29,256 nucleotides of DNA, from positions 1-29,256 of the forward strand of contig JAJXZK010000049.1 in NCBI GenBank assembly GCA_021780095.1, given 5' to 3'. Within the stretch, counting starts at the first letter, position 1. Each line of letters starts with the position of its first letter. The position numbers were made by a program, and so were the translations under genes. Of the stretch, positions 17,221 to 25,523 are shown piece by piece. Source of the stretch: Acidobacteriota bacterium (GTDB lineage: Bacteria; Acidobacteriota; Terriglobia; Terriglobales; Acidobacteriaceae). A model generated the notes under the pieces. It saw nothing but the letters and a program-made list of their open reading frames with translations, searched no databases and had not been told where the DNA came from.

Positions 17221-18492
17221 TCAAGAGAACTGCGTCATGTTGATGCCGAGCTCGTAGGTTTCGCCGCGTCGCATTAAGCCTTCCCACGTCACCTCGCCGC
17301 CCTGGCGGCCAGCCATTCGACCCAGCATGGCACTTAATGCTGTCTCCACGCCAGCAGCCGACTGGTTATGGAAATTCCCGGAAGTGATGCTGTCGATGAA
17401 TCCGCGATCCTTTTCTCGCTGCGCATCTGCCAAGTTGTCGGTGAAGACTCCATTGGCTGCGAACTTGGTTGGAGCAGCCGGCTGCGCGGATTGATCCCCA
17501 GCCCACTCCCACGCGTTTGCACCCACGATCCGCATCGGTCCGGAGTACGGAATTTCCGCATGACCATCCGCGCCAAACATGCGAGCCGACACGTCGAACC
17601 AATCATTCGGTCCAAACTGCGTGCAGGAAAAACTGACGTGAATATTTCTCGGATAGGTGAACGCGACTTCGTAGTTATCCCATGTGTCACCGGGATGGGA
17701 GATGATATTTCTTCCGCCGATGCCAGTCGCCCTGATGGGGTGCGATTGCAACGTCCAGTTGCAAATGTCGATCAGATGGATGGCCTGCTCGACGATGATG
17801 TCCCCCGACAACACGCGGTCCCAATACCAGCGTCGAATTCTAAGTTCATCCGGCGACATGTTGGGCATGGGAGGATAGGTGGTCTCAGGAGCGTTATAGT
17901 GTGCGGCGATGGCACCAATCTTGCCCAACGCTCCCTGCTGAATGCGGCGAATCATCTCCACAAAAGGAGGTGCGCTGCGGATTTGAAAGCCGACCTCCAG
18001 GCTGATGTGCCCCTCGGCACGTTTGCCGATCTCGAGCGCCTGTTTCGCTTGCGCTACGTCCACGCCGATCGGTTTTTCGCAGTAAACATGTTTGCCACCG
18101 CGAACTGCGGCGTCGAGATGCTGCACATGAAAAAATGGAGTTGTTGAAATCTGTACGGCATCAACCTCCGGCGAGGACGCAACTTCCTCATAGGCCTTGT
18201 AGCCATGGAACATCATCTTCTCGTCAATCTTGGGATATCCCTTTTGCACCCCAATCTGATCGAGCCGCATCTTTGCAGGCCCAAGTTTATCGGGAAACAA
18301 ATCGGCCACGGCGATAACCCGCGCGCTGGTGTTGTTCAGAAAGGATTCTGCCACAGAGGTTCCCCGTGAGCCACAACCCAACAACGCCAATCGAACCGCA
18401 GAATTCGCCTCATAGCCGAACACCGTTTTTGGCTTCAGCAGCAGGATTCCGGAAGCAGCCGCAGCAGCTCCGACAAATTTTCTTCTATCCAT
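17221..18492 (-). CDS. Tat-exported Gfo/Idh/MocA-family oxidoreductase (copy 2)
   Basis: 423 residues. The Tat signal begins at once (MDRRKFVG, followed by an Ala-rich hydrophobic run). The Rossmann motif is VRLALLGCGSRGTSVAE, the EKP motif appears as YCEKPIGVD, and GDIIVEQAIHLIDICNW supplies the conserved Glu and His of the active site. The start is supported by CAGGAGT upstream. It is the last gene of a minus-strand run: the TIM-barrel gene ends only 14 bp upstream, so the two are surely co-transcribed. NAD(P)-dependent sugar oxidation in the periplasm is the likely role, as for Zymomonas glucose-fructose oxidoreductase. It differs substantially from the copy at 8165-9592, being shorter and of another subfamily, so the two probably act on different substrates. 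Confidence 0.9.
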   Translation of the reverse strand: MDRRKFVGAAAAASGILLLKPKTVFGYEANSAVRLALLGCGSRGTSVAESFLNNTSARVIAVADLFPDKLGPAKMRLDQIGVQKGYPKIDEKMMFHGYKAYEEVASSPEVDAVQISTTPFFHVQHLDAAVRGGKHVYCEKPIGVDVAQAKQALEIGKRAEGHISLEVGFQIRSAPPFVEMIRRIQQGALGKIGAIAAHYNAPETTYPPMPNMSPDELRIRRWYWDRVLSGDIIVEQAIHLIDICNWTLQSHPIRATGIGGRNIISHPGDTWDNYEVAFTYPRNIHVSFSCTQFGPNDWFDVSARMFGADGHAEIPYSGPMRIVGANAWEWAGDQSAQPAAPTKFAANGVFTDNLADAQREKDRGFIDSITSGNFHNQSAAGVETALSAMLGRMAGRQGGEVTWEGLMRRGETYELGINMTQFS

Positions 18493-18506
18493 GAAAGACT
18501 CCTGAA

Positions 18507-19514
18507 CTACGCGGGATTGGAACGCACCTTGGAAAGCACTCGGTCGAGATACAACTTCTCATGCTTCACATCCTCCATCTGCTGTGGGCCAGAGGTTTCC
18601 CGCTCAATCGTGATCGCGCCCTGATACCCGAGCTTCTGGAGCTTTGAAAATACCTGCAGAAAATCCACTCGACCCATACCGATCAAGACTTCTTTGCCGA
18701 GTTTCATCGGATCGGTCGGCCACATCCCATCCTTGGCGTGGACACTTCGAATATGCGGACCAATCATATCGACCGCATCCACGGGATTCGCTTTTCCATA
18801 CAGAATCAGGTTGGCCGTATCGAGGCCCACACCGAGGTTCGGCTGGTTCACATCCAGAATCGTGCGAGACATGGTGGTCGGCGTCTCCTGCCCAGTCTCC
18901 ATCAGAAAATCCTGTCCGTTCCCGGCGCAGTGGATAGCAACTTCACGGATTGCCTGCACCGTCGGCTGGTAGAGCGCATCTCTCGGATTCTCCGGCAGAA
19001 AACCGCAATGAGTCTGTACGCGGGGTATACCCAAGCGCTTAGCGAAGTCGGAAGTCTGCTTCAGCGCTTCAACTCGAACGGCTCGCGTCGCAGGCGGGAC
19101 CAGTCCAATCGTTTCTGGTCCATCCCAGAAATCCCACACCAGGCGTCCCGGCCCAACGACTTCGGCGCTCGTCGCCGTCACTCCATGCTTCTTCAGTGCT
19201 GCACCTAGTTGCTCCGCGGCCGACGGGCTGAACCTGCCGATGTAGTCGTCAAGGCTCAGGAAGCAATTTGACATTCCCAACTCTTTGACGCGCGCGATGG
19301 CAAATTCAGGGTGTTCATATGCCGGCCCAATCATCACTCCGATCGCCATTGGTGCAACCCCAGATTGCTTTGTGGTCGTGTAAGATGTCGCTGCGGTCGG
19401 CGCTGAAAATGTCGTCCACATCTCTGCCTCTTTTCCAGCGAAAACGCTGCCAAACGCTCCCGACTGCATCACTGCAGCTCCAATTGCGGTGCCAAGAAAA
19501 TCTCTACGACGCAT
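18507..19514 (-). CDS. Tat-exported sugar phosphate isomerase/epimerase-like TIM-barrel protein
   Basis: 335 residues with an N-terminal Tat signal (MRRRDFLG, then a hydrophobic Ala/Gly stretch to about residue 27). It belongs to the AP-endonuclease-2/xylose-isomerase-like TIM barrel superfamily. The metal-binding set is intact: Glu in FLMETGQ, Asp in LGVGLDTANLIL, His in IRSVHAKDG and Glu in ITIERE. The ribosome binding site GAGAGGAG precedes the ATG. Despite the common database name, a periplasmic protein is unlikely to see a sugar phosphate. Relatives in this superfamily include 3-keto sugar epimerases, hydratases and C-glycoside-cleaving lyases. Tight spacing with the Gfo/Idh gene (14 bp) and the membrane protein gene (36 bp) suggests a shared pathway. 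Confidence 0.87.
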   Translation of the reverse strand: MRRRDFLGTAIGAAVMQSGAFGSVFAGKEAEMWTTFSAPTAATSYTTTKQSGVAPMAIGVMIGPAYEHPEFAIARVKELGMSNCFLSLDDYIGRFSPSAAEQLGAALKKHGVTATSAEVVGPGRLVWDFWDGPETIGLVPPATRAVRVEALKQTSDFAKRLGIPRVQTHCGFLPENPRDALYQPTVQAIREVAIHCAGNGQDFLMETGQETPTTMSRTILDVNQPNLGVGLDTANLILYGKANPVDAVDMIGPHIRSVHAKDGMWPTDPMKLGKEVLIGMGRVDFLQVFSKLQKLGYQGAITIERETSGPQQMEDVKHEKLYLDRVLSKVRSNPA

Positions 19515-19550
19515 GCGCGGCTCCTCTCACGATTTCTTTTTCACGCCGAT

Positions 19551-20717
19551 TCACAACTTCACAAAAGTTCGCGTGCGATACATCCAGTACAGGATCAACC
19601 AAATAATGGTTAACGCGGCGGCTGACGACAGGACTTCGTCCCACCGGCCTACGCGTGGCAACAACCCTCCAACGAAAATGTTGCCGATCTTGCGAAAATC
19701 GAACATGTCCGTTGCCATATACACAGCCAATGCGTTCATTCCGATTACTGTAAATGGGAATACCCATTTCCGGTAGCCAAGCACATCGATCACTAAATAG
19801 AAGGTTGCCATCAACAGGCAACTGATCCCACCAGCGGCTAACACGAAGGAACTAGTCCACAATAGCTTGATAATGGGAAGCCACAGGCTCCAGATGAGGC
19901 CCAGGATAAGCAAGCCAGCGCCGTAGCCATACAGCATTATGGATCTCATTTTTTTGCTTCGCACGGAAAGAAGTACTTCGCCGGCCAGTACACCCAGCAA
20001 CACCGACGACGCAAAGCCCAGGTAACTCAGTATCCAGGTGTTCTGCTGTCCCGAAGGCAGATAGTAAAACCTGCCAAGCACCAGGTGATCGATATAGGTT
20101 GCCGCATTTCCATAGGGAGACAATACGCCTCTACCTACGCCCGGGACCGGGATGGTCAGCAATAGAATCCAATAACTCACCAGGAAAAGTGCCGTGGTGA
20201 TTGCCTGTCCCTTTGCGTTGAAGCTTAACGTAACAATGGTCGCGATAAGATATCCAGCGGCGATGCCATGCAGCACGCTGTAGAAGGGGTGAAACGTTGC
20301 CAGGTTGAATTGGAGAAGGTTGCCTTGGGCGATCATGCCCAGGATGAACAAAAGCACCGCGCGTTTAATGGCGTGCGCGTAGATTGCGCCATGACTTTCA
20401 TGCATACGCTTCCGCTTGGCAAGGGAGAAGGTCAGCGAAACTCCCACCATGAACATGAAAAGCGTCCAAATCACATCGAACGCATGCAGTCCCTGCCATG
20501 GCACATGCTCAAACTGCGCCGACAAGCCCATCCAGAATCTGTCCGGCCATGCCTTGGCTAAGCCATGGATGATGAACTGACCGCCGATAATCCAGAGCAT
20601 GTCGAAACCGCGCAATCCGTCCAGCGAAAGCAGCCGCTCTGACGGCACTGCGCCGGTCGTCGCCGCAGTCGGGTCAGTCAGCGAATCTGCCTGCGTTTGA
20701 AGTATCTCTGTAGCCAT
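19551..20717 (-). CDS. DUF5009 / NagX-like multi-pass membrane protein
   Basis: 388 residues from ATG 20717. A longer reading from TTG 20780 is possible, but AGGGGA lies nine bases before the ATG and the family motif follows soon after, so the ATG is preferred. The opening SLDGLRGFDMLWIIGG is the hallmark of DUF5009 and the wider acyltransferase-like group that includes heparan-alpha-glucosaminide N-acetyltransferase and NagX. About ten hydrophobic segments follow, and the chain ends with a short basic tail (YWMYRTRTFVKL). A role in acylating sugars at the inner membrane is often suggested for this family; others propose sugar transport. Neither can be shown here. It sits directly upstream of the TIM-barrel and Gfo/Idh genes. 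Confidence 0.85.
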   Translation of the reverse strand: MATEILQTQADSLTDPTAATTGAVPSERLLSLDGLRGFDMLWIIGGQFIIHGLAKAWPDRFWMGLSAQFEHVPWQGLHAFDVIWTLFMFMVGVSLTFSLAKRKRMHESHGAIYAHAIKRAVLLFILGMIAQGNLLQFNLATFHPFYSVLHGIAAGYLIATIVTLSFNAKGQAITTALFLVSYWILLLTIPVPGVGRGVLSPYGNAATYIDHLVLGRFYYLPSGQQNTWILSYLGFASSVLLGVLAGEVLLSVRSKKMRSIMLYGYGAGLLILGLIWSLWLPIIKLLWTSSFVLAAGGISCLLMATFYLVIDVLGYRKWVFPFTVIGMNALAVYMATDMFDFRKIGNIFVGGLLPRVGRWDEVLSSAAALTIIWLILYWMYRTRTFVKL

Positions 20718-20841
20718 CCTTTTCGTCCCCTGCTGTCGCTTGAAGATATCATCCTCGAGGGTATCGACTGGCGTTGGCAATCCAGCCCCAGTGTACCGGC
20801 GCTATCGCAACACACTCCTCCGTCTTAATTTCAGGGGCGCA

Positions 20842-21750
20842 CTAGGATGATTCCTCGAAAATGGAGAATCGATTTTCCGGTTGCCCGCAAACGTCTGTCT
20901 CGATCGCAAAGAGGCTACCCGCGAGATCTTCACCCTGTGACTCTCCAGACGCGCTGGTGACGTACAGAGTGCTGAGATTCGGCCCGCCAAACGTGCATGT
21001 GGTGACATTCGAAACGGGAAATTCAATGACCCTGTCGATAGTGCCGTCCGGCGCGACACGCACAATGCAGCGGCCATAAAACCTGCAGTTCCACAGATAC
21101 CCCTCGGCATCGACTGTCGAGCCATCCGGAAGACCTCGCGGAAAGTCCTCCAGAAATGGCCGTTCGCCGCTGATGCTTCCATCGATTGCGTTGTAGTCGT
21201 AGCAGCGCACCGAATTGGCCAGGCTATCGCCAAAGTAAAAATGGGTTCGATCGGGACTCCACGCAACCGTGTTCGATATTCCAAGGTTGGATTTCCACTC
21301 GCTGATAGCGCCATTCGGATCAAGACGGTAGAGAACTCCGTCGGTTCCGCCAGTGCTGCGCGTGGTCTTGTCGGGATTGACATTGTTCCTCATGGAGCCG
21401 AGCCATAGTGAACCCCGCGGGTCAGGACGGGCGTCGTTCAGCCGGACGTAGGGCCAGCCACGCAGATGAAAAGCGGTTGGATATTCGCGTCCCGTGCGTG
21501 GCTCCCAGAGAATGACGCGCGAGCCAAGCACAACCGCGAGCGTGTCGTCTCGCGTAGTCATGTTTACGGCTGTCACCGGCTCCGAAAATTCCCACGTCTC
21601 GACATCGTGATTGCAGGGATCGTACCGATGAATCAGGAATCGATTGATGTCGGTCCAATAAAGTGCAGACTCTGGCGCGTGCCACACGGCGCCTTCTCCG
21701 CAGACATCTCCAACATTGGCCAGGCATGTGGGCCCGCTACGTATTTTCAC
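20842..21750 (-). CDS. SMP-30/gluconolactonase/LRE-family lactonase
   Basis: 302 residues from GTG 21750 (GGAAG nine bases upstream); a TTG at 21759 would add three residues. No signal peptide, so probably cytoplasmic. It is a six-bladed propeller with the family landmarks: GEGAVWHAPESALYWTDI near the N-terminus gives the first metal-binding Glu, YVRLNDARPDPRGSLWLGSM gives the Asn/Asp pair, GISNTVAWSPD gives the second Asn, and LPDGSTVDAEGYLW gives the Asp of the divalent-metal site. The family hydrolyses sugar lactones such as glucono-, galactono- or rhamnono-lactones. That reaction follows naturally from sugar oxidation at C1 by a Gfo/Idh or similar dehydrogenase. Separated by 124 bp from the DUF5009 gene on the same strand. 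Confidence 0.88.
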   Translation of the reverse strand: MKIRSGPTCLANVGDVCGEGAVWHAPESALYWTDINRFLIHRYDPCNHDVETWEFSEPVTAVNMTTRDDTLAVVLGSRVILWEPRTGREYPTAFHLRGWPYVRLNDARPDPRGSLWLGSMRNNVNPDKTTRSTGGTDGVLYRLDPNGAISEWKSNLGISNTVAWSPDRTHFYFGDSLANSVRCYDYNAIDGSISGERPFLEDFPRGLPDGSTVDAEGYLWNCRFYGRCIVRVAPDGTIDRVIEFPVSNVTTCTFGGPNLSTLYVTSASGESQGEDLAGSLFAIETDVCGQPENRFSIFEESS

Positions 21751-21790
21751 AGGGCGCAACTTCCGTTGACGATTTCATCAGGTCGCACAG

Positions 21791-21819
21791 ATCATGTCCA
21801 CAAAAGTCGCCGCTTTCAA
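21791..21819 (-). promoter_or_regulatory. Candidate promoter for the SMP-30 gene
   Basis: On the minus strand TTGAAA (21819-21814) is followed after 17 bases by CATGAT (21796-21791), about 40 bases before GTG 21750. Because strong terminators separate this gene from the upstream receptor, an own promoter is expected here. The -35 box overlaps the loop of the second hairpin, which weakens the call. Confidence 0.35.
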
Positions 21820-21825
21820 GGCGAC
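21806..21825 (-). terminator. Second terminator-like hairpin downstream of the TonB receptor
   Basis: Perfect inverted repeat GTCGCC (21806-21811) and GGCGAC (21820-21825) with an 8-base loop. Read on the minus strand the stem is followed by TTTTG, as in a short intrinsic terminator. It lies about 30 bp beyond the stronger hairpin at 21857-21886. Confidence 0.4.
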
Positions 21826-21849
21826 GAGTTGCTCAGGCCTCCGACGCTC

Positions 21850-21886
21850 AAGAAAAATACCGGAGGCTGAAACCAGCCTCCGGTAT
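21850..21886 (-). terminator. Strong intrinsic terminator of the TonB-dependent receptor gene
   Basis: A perfect 13-bp stem: ATACCGGAGGCTG (21857-21869) pairs with CAGCCTCCGGTAT (21874-21886) around an AAAC loop. On the minus strand it is followed immediately by TTTTTCTT, a classical T-tract. The stem starts 27 bp after the receptor stop, so it terminates that transcript and insulates the sugar-oxidation genes from receptor expression. Confidence 0.92.
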
Positions 21887-21912
21887 CGATGAGGGCTTGA
21901 CGAGTCAGTGCG

Positions 21913-24900
21913 CTAGAAGTAAAACTTGCCACCTAGCTGAATTTCGCGCGGGTCATGTGTGGAGTAGACTTGCCCGTACGAGCCATAGTCTGTATTAGAG
22001 CCAACCCCAGCGAAACTGGTGTGATTGAATGCGTTGAAGAACTCCCCGCGGAACTGGAACCTCATTCCCCTGACCATGTTGACATTCTTGATCGCGGAAA
22101 GATCCCACAGGTTCAGCCCAGGGCCAAGTACTACTCCATTACGCGCGCTGCCGAAATGACCGATGGCATCCTTGAATGAACCTGTGCTGAACCACTGGTT
22201 CTGCTTCTTCAGCAAATGCACAGGCGCAACCTGATCTGGACGAGGAGCAATGTCGCTGGGATCGATTTGGATGCCGCCGGGATACGTTCCGGCAATACAT
22301 CCGGTAGTAGCACCGGCTGGAGTCTGACAGTCGAAGTTGTCGAGGGCTTGGTTGACTGCAAAGGATTGTCCCGAATCGAACTGCGTAATTCCAGATAACT
22401 CCCAACCACCCAGGACATGCCCTACGAGTCCATGCTGCTGTTGGTAGAACGGCAACATGTACACATAATTTGCCACGAAGGTCTGCGGTTGATTCAGCGG
22501 TGCCGGACCGTAATCCATGTTGGGATCGTACGTGTTGTAGGTTTCCGAACCACGGTCTGCTCCTTGGTTCGTCAAGGTTTTACTCCATGTGTACGCAATC
22601 CCGATCGTCAAACCATGCTGCGTACGATGGTTCAAAGACAGCTGCAGCGAATTGTAGTTGCTGGTGTACTCGGGAATTCTCGATGCAAACGCAGCATATC
22701 CCAGATACGGGACCACCGCTGTCACCCATGCCGACGGTAGCGCTTGCCTCTCCGCGAGTGTGGGCTGGTTGAGATTCCGTTCACCCAAAAGATGCCTTCC
22801 TAGATTCCCAACATACGCAAGCTGCATGACCGTATTCGGCATCAATTCGTCCTGCATCGATAGGTTGTAATCGATGTAAGACGGATTCTTCATTGTCGGG
22901 GTTCCGGTCGTGGTGAGTCGGTTAGGACCCAGGGATACCGCGTTCGCACCGGTAGGACTATCGAAATTTGTATTATTAATCGTTGACGTCTGGGTCAGCG
23001 GCGGATCCTGGAATGCGTTTTGCTCCCAAATGCCGTTCAGCATGCGGTCATAGAAGATTCCAAAGCCACCATGGAAAACGACCTTCTGATTGAACGATGG
23101 GAGATAGGCGAAACCGAACCTGGGCGCGAAGTTCCTTTTCGGATCGGGATTGACGTGACTGCCGAACGGAGAGCAAGTCACACCAGAGGCGATTGCTTGC
23201 GCCTGGGTGCAGGCTGTCCCGGTCGGAAAGATAATACCGTTCACATAAGTTGCAGGAATCGGCAGCCCTGGACCCGCAACGAAATTGCCGCTGACGGGAT
23301 CGATCGCAGGAGCCTTGGTGGGATCAAACAACGTAGGATCGAAGTTATTCAGAGTGTTTAAGACATCGGCAGGAGATGGAAAATAGCTATAGCGCAAACC
23401 AAGGTTGAGTGTCAGATTCTGCGACACGCGCCAGTCGTCCTGCACATACGCCTCAAAGTTGACGTAATGCAGATCTGGAATCGTATCGCGGCTGGATTGG
23501 GAGTAGTTGTAGACATTCCCTAAAAGAAAATCCTGGAAGGTGAGGAACGAGAAATTTGCGGCGCCATTGGAAGCGTTCTCGGTTTTCAACATCTGCGCCA
23601 CCGATGCACCGACACGAATCGTATGCTGGCCGAGGGTAACAGAGAAGTTATCGAACAAATTCCTGTCCAGATTTCGTTCGAAGTATGGAGTAACACCTGA
23701 ATTCAATCCTGTTGTGCCATCGAAAATAGCGATGTTTGGGATACGACCGTACGGATCGGTATATGTCGTGTTATTGGTGAGCGATTTTGACACCGTAGAC
23801 GAATTGATAATGGCGCCAGGCGTAAAGGTCGAAGAGATCGTTCCCTGGCTATAGGCAAACTCCAATTCGTTGACCATGCGCGGAGAAATCGTCCAAGTCA
23901 GGTTGCCAACCACGTTATCTCCTGGAGCGTTTACCGCCGCGCCGGCCACACCAGGATACTGAGCCCCGGCAAAAAGACCCATTGGAAAATTCTCCGGCGT
24001 CTCGTCCCGCATGGCGCGCCCGAAGAAGTGCAGTTTCTGGGTGATGTTGTAATCGAAGCGGACGAGGTCTTCGCGGGTGTTGTTGAGCTGCGAGAAACTG
24101 AATGTATATAGGCCGTTGGGAGTGTTCGCAGGGAATTTGTCGTACAGGTTGGCCATGTACACACCGGCGTTCTGGCTGCAACCGCTGATCGTACTTTGGT
24201 TCGTGATCGGGTCATAGGTGATGCAACCGGGGTGTCCCGGCGGCGTCTGGCTTGTGAGGTCACCCGAAAATATGCCCTTCAGCTCATTTGCCGTCGGAGG
24301 CTGGACGCTGGCCGTTACTGGCGCGCTGACCTTGCGCCATTCCTCAGACCAGAAGAAGAACATCTTGTTTTTCTTAGTGTTGAACTTCTTTGGAATATAC
24401 AGAGGGCCCCCAACCGTGAACCCATAATCGTTATATCGCTCAATGGCTCGAGGCGTGATGGGGGTTGTCTGCTTGTTGAAATAACTGTTCGCATTGAAAA
24501 TATTGTTGCGGTTAAATTCATACGCATCGCCGTGGAAGGAGCTGGTCCCAGACTTGGTAGCGACCAGAACTTGTCCGCCACCGCTGCGACCAAATCCGGC
24601 GTCGTAGGTGCTTCTCTCCAACGTGAATTCCTGAATCGCATCGACGCTTGGCACGTTCAACAAGGTAGCGTTCGAACCGCTATCGTTGATATCCGCTCCA
24701 TCCACCGTCCAGTTATTCGCCGTGTCACGAGCGCCGTTGACAGCAACGGATGAGGTGTTGCTCAACCCGAAACCGACGGTGTCCGGCAAGCCGCTCACTA
24801 CGCCGGGCTGTAAGGTCACTAATTGCTCAAAATTTCGATTGTTCAGTTGTAGTTCGCGAACCTGGGTACCGGAGATGGTTCCCGCCAGGGCGCTGGTCGT

Positions 24901-25293
24901 GGTATCCAGGCTGACCGCGACTTGACTGACGGTCACGGTCTGGCTAGTGGATCCCGGCTTCAGCCGTGCGTTCACGGTTCGCGTTTGCGCAACAAAGAGA
25001 GTGACATCTTGCGCCGTGTAGGTTTGAAAACCCGGGGCAGTTACACTGATGGTGTACGTGGCGGCGGGCAGATTTGTGACGGTATAACTGCCCGAAGCAT
25101 TCGTTTGGATCGTGCGGGGCGCGGTGTTCACGCCATTTTGGCTGATCGTCACAGTTGCGTTTGGAATCACCGCTCCTGAAGCATCCATCGCTGTGCCATT
25201 GATCGTGCCTTGTAGTTCCTGCGCTTTCATCATCGATGGGATACACAGAATTAGGAGGATAAGGGCGGGAGCAAAAAGCCTGAATCTTTGCAT
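21913..25293 (-). CDS. TonB-dependent receptor with N-terminal carboxypeptidase-regulatory-like domain (Oar-like)
   Basis: 1126 residues from ATG 25293; a GTG at 25362 would add 23 residues, but the ATG begins a good Sec signal (MQRFRLFAPALILLILC, ending near MMKAQ) and has GAGAGGTCC upstream. After it comes a Cna-B/carboxypeptidase-regulatory-like domain (GTINGTAMDASGAVIPNATV to about residue 115), then a plug domain (RELQLNNRNFEQLVTLQPGV; GGGQVLVATKSGT) and a long outer-membrane beta-barrel closing with the aromatic C-terminus GGKFYF. This layout is typical of the expanded Acidobacteriota receptor family; substrates are mostly unknown and presumed to be oligosaccharides. No SusD-like lipoprotein accompanies it. 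A strong terminator follows and a promoter with an operator-like palindrome precedes it. Confidence 0.92.
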   Translation of the reverse strand: MQRFRLFAPALILLILCIPSMMKAQELQGTINGTAMDASGAVIPNATVTISQNGVNTAPRTIQTNASGSYTVTNLPAATYTISVTAPGFQTYTAQDVTLFVAQTRTVNARLKPGSTSQTVTVSQVAVSLDTTTSALAGTISGTQVRELQLNNRNFEQLVTLQPGVVSGLPDTVGFGLSNTSSVAVNGARDTANNWTVDGADINDSGSNATLLNVPSVDAIQEFTLERSTYDAGFGRSGGGQVLVATKSGTSSFHGDAYEFNRNNIFNANSYFNKQTTPITPRAIERYNDYGFTVGGPLYIPKKFNTKKNKMFFFWSEEWRKVSAPVTASVQPPTANELKGIFSGDLTSQTPPGHPGCITYDPITNQSTISGCSQNAGVYMANLYDKFPANTPNGLYTFSFSQLNNTREDLVRFDYNITQKLHFFGRAMRDETPENFPMGLFAGAQYPGVAGAAVNAPGDNVVGNLTWTISPRMVNELEFAYSQGTISSTFTPGAIINSSTVSKSLTNNTTYTDPYGRIPNIAIFDGTTGLNSGVTPYFERNLDRNLFDNFSVTLGQHTIRVGASVAQMLKTENASNGAANFSFLTFQDFLLGNVYNYSQSSRDTIPDLHYVNFEAYVQDDWRVSQNLTLNLGLRYSYFPSPADVLNTLNNFDPTLFDPTKAPAIDPVSGNFVAGPGLPIPATYVNGIIFPTGTACTQAQAIASGVTCSPFGSHVNPDPKRNFAPRFGFAYLPSFNQKVVFHGGFGIFYDRMLNGIWEQNAFQDPPLTQTSTINNTNFDSPTGANAVSLGPNRLTTTGTPTMKNPSYIDYNLSMQDELMPNTVMQLAYVGNLGRHLLGERNLNQPTLAERQALPSAWVTAVVPYLGYAAFASRIPEYTSNYNSLQLSLNHRTQHGLTIGIAYTWSKTLTNQGADRGSETYNTYDPNMDYGPAPLNQPQTFVANYVYMLPFYQQQHGLVGHVLGGWELSGITQFDSGQSFAVNQALDNFDCQTPAGATTGCIAGTYPGGIQIDPSDIAPRPDQVAPVHLLKKQNQWFSTGSFKDAIGHFGSARNGVVLGPGLNLWDLSAIKNVNMVRGMRFQFRGEFFNAFNHTSFAGVGSNTDYGSYGQVYSTHDPREIQLGGKFYF

Positions 25294-25380
25294 TGGTATG
25301 GACCTCTCAGAAAGTTGAACAAGATCAGGTTGAGTGCTGTTCGAGCGCAGCACGGTAGGCACAAACTTTTGCCAAGGGCG

Positions 25381-25392
25381 GCAATCGCTTGC
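25381..25392 (-). promoter_or_regulatory. LacI-type operator-like palindrome downstream of the receptor promoter
   Basis: GCAATCGCTTGC is a 12-bp palindrome with a central CG and a single mismatched base pair, the shape of many LacI/GalR-family operators. It lies about 8 to 19 bases after the predicted transcription start, where a bound repressor would block the receptor gene. No LacI-family gene is in the window, so the regulator would be elsewhere. Confidence 0.4.
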
Positions 25393-25405
25393 AATTTATC
25401 TTCAT

Positions 25406-25435
25406 AAGATATTTACATACGGTATTGTTAGTCAA
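25406..25435 (-). promoter_or_regulatory. Candidate sigma-70 promoter of the TonB-dependent receptor
   Basis: On the minus strand TTGACT (25435-25430) is followed after 18 bases by TATCTT (25411-25406). This sits about 110 bases before ATG 25293, inside the 230 bp divergent spacer shared with the TPR gene. The spacer is noticeably AT-richer than its surroundings at this point. Confidence 0.5.
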
Positions 25436-25523
25436 CGAAAATACTTGTCCGTGCGCGCCTAGCAACATTCCGGATTGCGCGACGGAGTTTTTTGAAGTCC
25501 CATCATTAGGTCGGATTGGCAAC

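Noticed and set aside
23915..24753. Frames on both strands overlapping the TonB receptor
   Set aside because: Shadows of the receptor frame, which is supported by signal peptide, plug, barrel and aromatic C-terminus.
21913..25293. SusC assignment for the TonB receptor
   Set aside because: There is no SusD-like gene beside it and the domain layout with a long Oar-like barrel fits the acidobacterial receptor group better.
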